This document shows, piece after piece, positions 54,236-62,186 of a stretch of DNA of 64,000 nucleotides. Made by a program: the position numbers and the translations under genes. Where the stretch lies: assembly GCA_964035575.1 (NCBI GenBank), contig OZ037886.1, positions 1,302,001-1,366,000 of the forward strand, read 5' to 3'. Below the pieces are notes generated by a model. That model searched no databases. It was not told the DNA's origin and saw only the letters and a program-made list of their open reading frames with translations. The stretch's first letter is position 1, and every line of letters starts with the position of its first letter. Source of the DNA: Rhynchopus sp. YZ270_cl-10 (lineage: Eukaryota; Euglenozoa; Diplonemea; Diplonemida; Diplonemidae).

Positions 54236-54474
54236 CTTCACCACCAAGAAAACAAAAAAGTCAAAACAGTAAAAAACAAAAGGACAAGGAAGACAAAATA
54301 CACGTCTCTACCTGCACTTCGCCAGAGAGGAACTACTTAACGGCCTTCTCTCTGCCCAGGACACGCCACTAGGAGGCGACAGGTAGGACCCACACAAGGG
54401 GGAAAACAAGTGGGGGAAAGGGGATAAGGGGAGAAGCAAAGGACAAGATAGGGTAGTGTGTAGCAAAACGTGTG

Positions 54475-54891
54475 TGCCCCTTGGCGATTTTTTTTTTTTT
54501 TTTTTGAGATTTTTTTTTTTTTTTTGTATTCTGTAACCTCTCTCTATTTTACGGCAGGTGTGACCGGTTGAAGTGATACTTCCGGACTGAGGAAGGGCAT
54601 TCTTTTACTTTTTTTTTCTGTGTGTTTGTTTTCTTGTTGTAGTCTTTTTTGGTGAAGGGGCTTGGCCTGAGAACCTCTTTGGTTCATAGCTGTTAACGAC
54701 GTCTGGTCCTACCTAGCTGTACACTCTAATTCTAAAAATAAAATAAAATAAAACCAATAGGCAAAGGGGGAGGGGGGAGGCTAAAAGCCAAACAAAAGTA
54801 AAGAATGAAAAAGAATAACTCAAGTGCTCTGGGACGGCCGCGAGTTCCTGCTCCGCTTTAGGCCCCGCAGACGGTTGTAGAGGGTTGAATA
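54475..54891. other. Junction DNA between LINE and satellite
   Basis: Two T-runs (54487-54507 and 54512-54526), then unique-looking sequence with an (AAAAT)n patch near 54735. No gene or family recognised; it separates the LINE 5' end from the resumed satellite. Confidence 0.4.
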
Positions 54892-55565
54892 AATGACGAT
54901 TTTTTGGTCGATTTTTTCGGCCAAAAATTTCGTACCACAGGGCCATACCATATACTGGGATTATCAACTTTTTGAAAATACGGCCTGGTATTCGGGTGTA
55001 TATGTCCCATGGGGCCCATAGTAACCTTACTGGGTCATGCCCAAAGCCAATCTTAATAGTAAAATTCGATTTTCTGTGAAAAATATTTTCACCAAAAAAT
55101 CGTCATTTTTCCGATTTTCGTCATTTTTACAGTTTTGCACACCCTGAAAATCGATTTTTTCGGCTCCGCCGGTGAAATATCGACATAATTTAGGTATGTT
55201 ATGTGCATAATATACCCATTAGAGCCCATTCAAGTCACATTCCGACCATTTTTCGTGAAAAAATGCAACTTTTTGTCACCGTGACCCCCAAAAATGACGA
55301 TTTTTTGGTCGATTTTTTCGGCCAAAAATTTCGTACCACAGGGCCATACCATATACTGGGATTATCAACTTTTTGAAAATACGGCCTGGTATTCGGGTGT
55401 ATATGTCCCATGGGGCCCATAGTAACCTTACTGGGTCATGCCCAAAGCCAATCTTAATAGTAAAATTCGATTTTCTGTGAAAAATATTTTCAACCAAAAA
55501 ATCGTCATTTTTCCGATTTTCGTCATTTTTACAGTTTTGCACACCCTGAAAATCGATTTTTTATT
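54892..55565. repeat. Tandem 401-bp satellite monomers
   Basis: One partial and one full monomer, near-identical to each other (ATGACGATTTTTTGG at 54893 and 55294) and to 45168-45570. The left edge lies about 68 bp further along the monomer than the sequence cut by the LINE at 46368. Confidence 0.9.
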
Positions 55566-56185
55566 TTTTATGTCTATGTTGCTGCAGCGAGAACGTGGTA
55601 CCTGAGAGTGCTGAGTTGGTGTTGAGGAGCCCACTCGCGATACGTGCCTGCCGCAACCGTGGGAGGTACTGATGTTGATGGCAGTGCTCCTGCTCACGAT
55701 GCTGCTGCTCATGCTGCTGCTGCTCATGCTGCTGCTGCACATGCTGCTGCTCATGCTGCTGCTGCTCATGCTGCTGCTGCTCATGCTGCTGCTGCTCATG
55801 CTGCTCCTGCTCATGCTGCTGCTGCTGCGAATGTTGCTCATGTTGCTGCACCAGCTTCGGCTGTCACCCCCGCCATCATCCATGGCTCCACACAGGAGCA
55901 CCATAGCCCAAAGCTGGGCACTCCACCTGCACATCTTCACCACCAAGAAAACAAAAAAGTCAAAACAGTAAAAAACAAAAGGACAAGGAAGACAAAATAC
56001 ACGTCTCTACCTGCACTTCGCCAGAGAGGAACTACTCAACGGCCTTCTCTCTGCCCAGGACACGCCACTAGGAGGCGCTACGGGTTTGCAGGTAGGACCC
56101 ACACAAGGGGGAAAACAAGTGGGGGAAAGGGGATAAGGGGAGAAGCAAAGGACAAGATGGGGTAGTGTGTAGCAAAACGTGTGTT
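55566..56185 (-). mobile_element. Second LINE copy, 5' end only
   Basis: Matches 53943-54474 closely (5' UTR and first part of the ORF), differing mainly by extra (GCTGCTCAT) units around 55700-55820. It ends inside the ORF against satellite DNA (TTATTTTTTATGTC) on its 3' side. Retaining the 5' but not the 3' end is the reverse of usual LINE truncation. Confidence 0.85.
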
Positions 56186-56190
56186 ACCCA

Positions 56191-56192
<2 letters not shown>

Positions 56193-56228
<36 letters not shown>

Positions 56229-56530
56229 GGTGCAGTCTGTCCTGGAAATGTCGGACCCTTTTGTCGGAGTCCGAGGGGGTCCGACAGTCGGACCCCCTGA
56301 GTCCGACAGTCGGACCCCCTGAGTCCGACAGTCGGACTCAGGGGTCCGACTGTCGGACTCACAGTCGGACCCCTGAGTCCGACTGCCGGACCCTGGGGTC
56401 CGACAGGCACACCCAGGTGCCCAGGTACCCAGGTACCCAGGTACCCAGGTGCCCAGGTACCCAGGTACCCAGGTACCCAGGTACCCAGGTACCCAGGTAC
56501 CCAGGTACCCAGGTACCCAGGTCCAGGTCC
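56193..56530. repeat. Poly-T / GTCCGACAGTCGGAC palindrome array / (TACCCAGG)n
   Basis: T32 (56193-56224), TACACGGTGCAGTCTGTCC, then 150 bp of overlapping palindromes built from GTCCGAC(A/T)GTCGGAC separated by CCCCTGA, then about 13 copies of TACCCAGG (56411-56520). The same association, inverted, recurs at 60937-61130. Confidence 0.85.
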
Positions 56531-58513
56531 AGGAACAGGTACCCAGGAACAGGAAAAAAGTCGTGAAAGAGCAACCACAGCTCCACATGACAAACACAAA
56601 AGTGTCCAGTCACGTGGGGCATTCATGCCCTGAGGAGATAATGATCCAACAATTTACAAGAAAGATTACTTAACCTACTGCTGGAAATTGCCAGGTCGTA
56701 GTAACACACAAAGTGTGCCTCCGTTCGGGAAGACCGGATATTCTAGAGACCAGAAAGGCCTCAAGAATATCTTCCGGTAGTCAAGGTAGAACCGAGTGAA
56801 CGGCCCAAGACCCCCGTGGAGAAGTTAAATGTTGTAATGCTATCAGGTAGAAACTGCGAACACTGTCTTACCCTCCTCAATGCATGGTGGTTGATGTCTT
56901 CCACAACAAATTTCCTGTACCCAGGTACCCAAATTCCCAGACCCACGCAGTGGCACATGACCGCCAAGTGTGAGTGACCCACACATGAGGGAATGCGACA
57001 CTACGCAAAATTTACCACCAGACCCTGTCTTCGTGCACCTGAAGTACAACGCCGCAGACAGGCCAAACATGCGTTGGACTCAGAGGAATGCCCGCTGTGC
57101 AGGTATCAAACATGAGAACCAACTCCCAGCAACAAGGGGCGCCTTTTGGCGGGCGTTGTTGAGGGTGTTTGGGGTGCAAAGTTTTCCACAATTTTGATGC
57201 GCGGGTACAGAAGTGTTGTCTTGTTCTTTCATCTCTAGGAATGTAAATGTCAATCGCGTTTAACTACCACGAGGGCTTGTTTAGTGAACCCACGAGGGGT
57301 CGAAGGGGGTTGGTTATCCCATATCTATCAAAGGTTGTGTCGACCAGGCGAATCCACTATGTTACGCTGTACGTTGTTAAATCCGAAGAAATAACGCTTT
57401 AGCAGCCGCAGGAAGTTTGTTAAAAAGAGTGCCTCACGCTACACAAACCACCACCCGCGATTGACTTAGATGTTATAACAAAGAGAATTCAGAACAAAAC
57501 AACACCCTGCCCCATACACACTAAATTGTCATGCTTCAAGAGCATGCCTGGGCCAAAATTACTGTGACAAAAAGGCAACAAAACCACCCACAAGGAGTGT
57601 GAATTGTGCACTGGTTTTCTGGGGGAACGCAATATTTTCTTGTGCCTCGTCCTCCGCAAGCAGAGGACAGACTTTCCGGAAGGTTTCCAAAGTCGAATTT
57701 CTTGCACTAGCTATGCTCCCTGGGTTAAATGGCAATAGCAGTGACTGACAAAGTGTACCCATCCCCCTTCCACCCCAGATCTTAGTCCGCAAACTCAGAA
57801 TGGATTGATGCGGGTGATACTCTTTGGATTTTGAGTTGCTGAATGTCGGAGACGCGGCGAGGCTTCTCATCACAATCGCAGATGCAGTTCAGATTTCACG
57901 ATCCTGTGATGAGTGTAAATGTGGAGTGTGATTAATGAATGAAATGTATGGTGTAGAAACGCAGTTATCGGGAAAGGTGAGGTTAATGTGGTAAAAAAAG
58001 GGGATAAAACTCGTGTAATTTTGTGAATTCCCACAAAGGTGGGTGATAATGTGCCCTTTGTCACTCAATTGTAACCGAGAATGTATGGGAGAATGAAATA
58101 TTATTTCCCAACCCAACAACAACGATAAAGCGTGAAGACAATAAATGAAATCAAAGCGGAATAAATTTGAGGTTTTGTGAGGCACTCAACGAGTGTGCCG
58201 GCTCTGTGGCGTCACGGAGCCACCAACACTCCCCAGTCATTTTTCCTGCGCTTCCAGGAAAACTCGCGTTTGCGACCAGGCCGAAACGAAAAAATTTAAT
58301 TCACAGCAAACAGGTGTGAGGGAGAAGAAAAGAAAGTGAACAAAAACGAAAAAACAATGTTTTTCTGAAATGTGATGTTGTTGGGGTGGGGAGAATAAAA
58401 CAGTTCCAGAAAAGCTCCTGCGTCGGTTTTCTTTTGGTTAAAAAAATCACTCAGTAAAAAAAAGAACTTTTTCATCACTCCCCTCAAACACTGCCAAAAC
58501 GAAGAAGGACAGG
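56531..58513. other. Unassigned DNA, no convincing gene
   Basis: About 2 kb without homopolymer excess. A 75-codon + frame (56970-57197) and a 104-codon minus frame (57559-57873) are open but show no domain or codon signature I can defend. A small palindrome GGCACTC-AACGA-GTGTGCC lies at 58181-58199. Confidence 0.4.
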
Positions 58514-58672
58514 ATGTATGACACTTACGGATACCAAGTCTCAGCGGGTATGAGAAGCAAGGAGGTGTACAAGAAGAAATGGGACGAGTTCTTGCGGTTT
58601 TCAAACCTCGAGCGACTTGGTCCGCTTTGTATTGACACGGACCTCGACACCCCGACATGTACTGGCTTTTGA
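58514..58672 (+). CDS. Small ORF with YKKKWDEFLRF motif, possibly recombinase remnant
   Basis: 52 residues (MYDTYGYQVSAGMRSKEVYK ...). The core YKKKWDEFLRFSNL matches YRKTWDDFLRFNRL in the minus-strand ORF at 59174-59401. Paired W-x-x-F-L-x-F helices occur at the N-terminus of tyrosine recombinases, so both could be remnants of one mobile element; the match is short and the call tentative. Confidence 0.35.
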   Translation: MYDTYGYQVSAGMRSKEVYKKKWDEFLRFSNLERLGPLCIDTDLDTPTCTGF

Positions 58673-58894
58673 GAAAGGCAGTCGGTTCCTCGGTAGATTG
58701 CGTGCAAGTGAGGGAATATCCATCTGCTTGGAAGACGTCAACACACCAAACATAGTATTTCGCGACATAAAGGGCAGATCAAATACTCACTGCCTTACAT
58801 TCTCGGTTACAATTGAGTGACACAAAGGGCATATAATCTGCAAAATTACACGAGTTTTATTTCACTGAGTTAGATAATTATTATCTCATGAAAT

Positions 58895-59086
58895 AAAGTG
58901 AACATTATTTCACGAGGTGGTGGGTGACTCAAACTGGGGCTCAACTTCACGAAGCGAGTGGAGTTCAGCATTTTGATTTCATGAGTGAAGTGAGTGTAAT
59001 CATAAAAGTGATGTCACGAGCGATAGCGAGTGGGTATCACGTATTCCAGTTTGTGAATCACCCATCAGTTAAATAATGTTCACTTT
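58895..59086. repeat. 192-bp foldback with two internal hairpins
   Basis: AAAGTGAACATTATTT (58895-58910) is the exact reverse complement of 59071-59086, and AAACTGG (58931) pairs with CCAGTTT (59046). Inside are two hairpins: AACTTCAC-gaagcga-GTGGAGTT (58943-58965) and GTGATGTCAC-gagcgatagcga-GTGGGTATCAC (59008-59040). Confidence 0.75.
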
Positions 59087-59173
59087 AGTTTTCGATACGT
59101 AATTTTATACCACGCGTGAAAAACGTAAACAGGTGAAAAAGTGAGTGAAATAAGATTCGTTTTATTTCACGTT

Positions 59174-59401
59174 TTATTTCACGCAAATCGTGAAGGATTG
59201 GGTGGGGGAGTGAAATAAAAGATCACGGAGTGATCTGAAGGACACGACGTGTTCTTCCCTGGGCTCGTTCGCTCCTGAAAGTCTGTTGAAACGGAGGAAA
59301 TCGTCCCATGTTTTCCTGTACTGCACACCACTGTTCATGTCGTCGAACAAGTTGTCATATGCATCCTCCATCTCCGCAAACTTGCGCGTGGGTTTAGGCA
59401 T
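59174..59401 (-). CDS. Small ORF with YRKTWDDFLRF motif, related to 58514 ORF
   Basis: 75 residues (MPKPTRKFAEMEDAYDNLFD, then YRKTWDDFLRFNRL). Acidic N-terminus then a helix shared with the convergent ORF at 58514-58672. The two face each other across the foldback. Family uncertain; see that entry. Confidence 0.4.
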   Translation of the reverse strand: MPKPTRKFAEMEDAYDNLFDDMNSGVQYRKTWDDFLRFNRLSGANEPREEHVVSFRSLRDLLFHSPTQSFTICVK

Positions 59402-59528
59402 GTGTGTAAGAGGCAATAAATAATCTGTAATTTGAAGTGTGGTGGTGTGAGGGGTGGAGCGTGGGCTCAACGTTCCACTGTTTACACCTATAAATACGTT
59501 TTTCACTTGTGGAATAAAATTACATATT

Positions 59529-59674
59529 GAGTGAAATAAGAACATTTTCTTGCACTTGCCACTAGAAAGGCACCCTCGTGACTCTCACTCTTATTCCCCT
59601 CGCTTCGCTCGGGAAATAACGCACTCGGGCACCTTTTTAGTGGCGCGTGAAATAAAATAGTTCTTATTTCACTC
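59529..59674. repeat. 146-bp foldback with 15-bp perfect arms
   Basis: GAGTGAAATAAGAAC (59529-59543) is the reverse complement of 59660-59674; CCACTA/TAGTGG pair further in; the centre is TTATTCCC, loop CTCGCTTCGCTCG, GGAAATAA (59591-59619). The surrounding 58.8-60.0 kb is dense in GTGAAATAA/TTATTTCAC words. Confidence 0.75.
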
Positions 59675-60398
59675 GAATAAATAGTTATTATCTCACGGGC
59701 AATAATGTTGTGCTGCGTTTTCGAAATTCCTACAGTATATTTGACAAATGATGTATGACCACCTAGTACGGGGCGTCAAGGTTGGGTATGGTGAACAGTT
59801 CCTCGAAGTCCTATGACTGCAACCCTTTTGGTTGCATGCGCAGATCTCCTCCACATTGCTTTTGCGCCTACTCTCGGCATGGGTTTTGTTTTGTTCTTTG
59901 TGTGCGGAGATAATGTCTACTGTATTTTGTGTAATCTCCAGGAAGGAATTTCGAAAACGCGGCTAAACATTATTACACAAGTGAGATAAAAAATTGTTGG
60001 CTCTCTCTCTGTTGTTTTGGCTTTTGTTTTTTTGTCTATTTGTGACGAGGCCTGGAACACCTGAACATAGGCATATCTGGAAAATCTATCTGAGGTGTGG
60101 CAAATTAAATATATTCAAGCGTGTGGTTGAGGCGCACCTAAACATAAGTAAGTGCCAAGTCTGAACATTTATTTTCAGAGGCCTTAGTGAGGCTGTTTCG
60201 GCCTCGTTGCATTGTATCATGATGTAATAAGGTTCACATACTTTCGATTCAAAGAAGAGAAAGCACACAAGAAAATAAAATGCTGCAAACCACTGGGTGT
60301 GTTGTTTGCATCTACACAAGTAACTGAAAGTTAAACATTTACATACCTTGTCTTCCCCGTAGCCTCCGCCTTCGCTGCTGTCAAGCTGCCTTCTCTTG

Positions 60399-60538
60399 GT
60401 ACCCAGTACCCAGTACCCAGTACCCAGTACCCAGTACCCAGTACCCAGTACCCAGTACCCAGTACCCAGTACCCAGTACCCAGTACCCAGTACCCAGTAC
60501 CCAGTACCCAGTACCCAGTACCCAGTACCCAGTACCCA
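60399..60538. repeat. (TACCCAG)n heptamer array
   Basis: About 20 perfect copies of the 7-bp unit. Related to, but one base shorter than, the (TACCCAGG)n at 56411. The C-rich/G-rich strand bias is telomere-like, though the unit matches no telomere repeat I know. Confidence 0.95.
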
Positions 60539-60936
60539 AATTGGTCGCCCCCTGGTTGGTCGAGAACCTAAAAATGCAAAAAAACGCAAAATTCATGTGT
60601 TTTGACCATGTCTGGGTACACCAAATACACACCTCTGAACAAGCCTATACCCAGTAGTAGGCAACAAGCGCTATTTTTTGACCAAGAAAAAAAAAATCCC
60701 CCAAAAATTGGGTGTAGTAGGTCATAAAATGGCCCAAAAAATTCAAAGAAAACCTCAGATTGACCAAACAATGAAAAAAATTTTCAAGTCAAATTTTCAG
60801 CCAAAATACGGCTATTTTGGTAAAACCATGTGTACTGTAGTGGCTATACAAGGCGATTTTCGGCCAAAAAAATTTTTTTGGCCAAAAAAAAAATTTTTTT
60901 TTTTCGGCCCAAAAAAAAAAAAAATTTTTTTTTTGG
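60539..60936. other. A/T-run DNA resembling the satellite block
   Basis: Uses words of the 41.8-46.4 kb block (ATTTTCGGCCAAAAA, GGCCCAAAAAA) but with no aligned monomer. No gene. Confidence 0.4.
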
Positions 60937-61124
60937 GTCCGACTGTCGGACCCCAGAGTCCGACAGTCGGACTCCAGAGTCCGTCTGTCGGACTCCAGAG
61001 TCCGACAGACGGACCCCTGAGTCCGTCTGTCGGACTCAGGGGGTCCGACTGTCGGACTCAGGGGGTAAGTCCGTTATTTACACACTCCAAGCACGACAGA
61101 CCGCACCGTGTAAAAAAGACAGAC

Positions 61125-61161
<37 letters not shown>

Positions 61162-61165
61162 GGGT
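60937..61165. repeat. Second GTCCGAC palindrome array
   Basis: GTCCGACTGTCGGAC and variants with GTCCGTCTGTCGGAC over 60937-61065, then GACAGACCGCACCGTGTAAAA (61095-61115) and a poly-T from 61129. This is the inverted counterpart of 56224-56405; several arms carry compensatory-looking A/T swaps (CAGACGG/CCGTCTG). Confidence 0.8.
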
Positions 61166-61335
61166 TTTTTTACACAGGAATCAGGGACATTTTTCGACCC
61201 TGGAGGTGAAAATCATGATTTTTTTTGCCCACATGATACGTTTCGAACACACTTATCGCTAAATATGCCGTTTTCCCCGAAAATTTTGAGACCCCACGTC
61301 CAATTTCTTTCGTTTTTGGTGCTCCGGGAGGGGTC

Positions 61336-61432
61336 CGTATTGACGGGTCGCTGACACAGGGACCCTATACACACACCCCCTGATATTGACAGGTCGCCGA
61401 CAGGTCGTGACACGTCGCTGACAGGTCGTTGA
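61336..61432. repeat. Short GACAGGTCG direct repeats
   Basis: TGACGGGTCGCTGAC, TGACAGGTCGCCGACAGGTCG, TGACACGTCGCTGACAGGTCG: five to six imperfect 10-11-bp units just before the retroelement copy. No function apparent. Confidence 0.6.
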
Positions 61433-61440
61433 CCGAGAAT

Positions 61441-62125
61441 TTTTATCTACATCCAGTGACAGAGGGGGTACTTACTAGTCAAGCGAGTATGTAAACAGCT
61501 AGATGTCCAGACAAGGGCACTTTACTATTGTACTGGCAAGACAGTGCCTGAAAACACAGTTAGTGGCACTAAAATAGAAAGCATCTGGGACTACAACCAA
61601 CACTTCCCTGCAAATAAGCAAAAGGGTCGTATGTGAGTGCAATTTTCCAAAAGGAAAAGGGGAGGGGATGGGACGGGAGGGTTGCTCTGTCTACCGGTGT
61701 AGTTTTATTTTGCTTTGTCTTGGGGAGGGGAGGGGAGGAGAAGGAGGGGATTGAGTGAGCCGTTTCCTCTGTAACACACAAACAAATAAAAAGGAAGTTC
61801 CATAATCTTTTTAGTAGTTTTCTTTTTGGTGAAAATTTTTGAGAACTTCAGTAAGTGTGACCTGACCCGACTGACTGACACCCAAAGGGGAAAACAACAA
61901 TAACGCACAACAAAATCAACAACAACAATGGTGGGTCTCATGCTTACCTGTGGTGGTTTTGAAAAATGAAAAATTGAAATTGACCTTCACAAGGTAAAAA
62001 TGAAAAACTAAAAGAGTGAAAAAAGAAACTCAAAGGACAAGAGTTCTGTACAAACTCTACTCTACTGCACAATCTATAAAAGTGGCCCAATGGCTCCTGA
62101 TGCCACTGGCCTGGCTCTTAGACAG
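61441..62125 (-). mobile_element. Poly-A retroelement copy C
   Basis: Reverse complement of 38410-39115 (copy B) with very few differences. It lacks the last 40 bp and the A-tail of the family, starting at TTTTTATCTACATCC, and is 5'-truncated at CTTAGACAG. Non-coding 3' UTR only. Confidence 0.85.
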
Positions 62126-62186
62126 ACAGGGGGTGAGACAACAAATAGGACCTGCCAGAACTCTTCCCAATACATACCAAGCTAGG

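Larger units (their letters stand above)
46369..54474 (-). mobile_element. Near-full-length RLE-type LINE with two OTU-like domains
   Basis: The 3' poly-A appears as poly-T at 46369-46394, next to the family 3' end CGAGCCTAGGGCTAAGTTG then AACAACACC. The 3' untranslated region is about 820 bp, the coding region 47216-54235, and the 5' untranslated region 54236-54474. The 5' boundary is set by a second copy (55566-56185) whose match stops at the same point. The left flank is a 401-bp satellite monomer broken at AGAGCCCATT; the right flank is not its direct continuation, so no target duplication could be read. Confidence 0.88.

Noticed and set aside
60399-60538. True telomere
   Set aside because: The array is internal, short and flanked by other sequence on both sides; the unit is not a known telomeric repeat.
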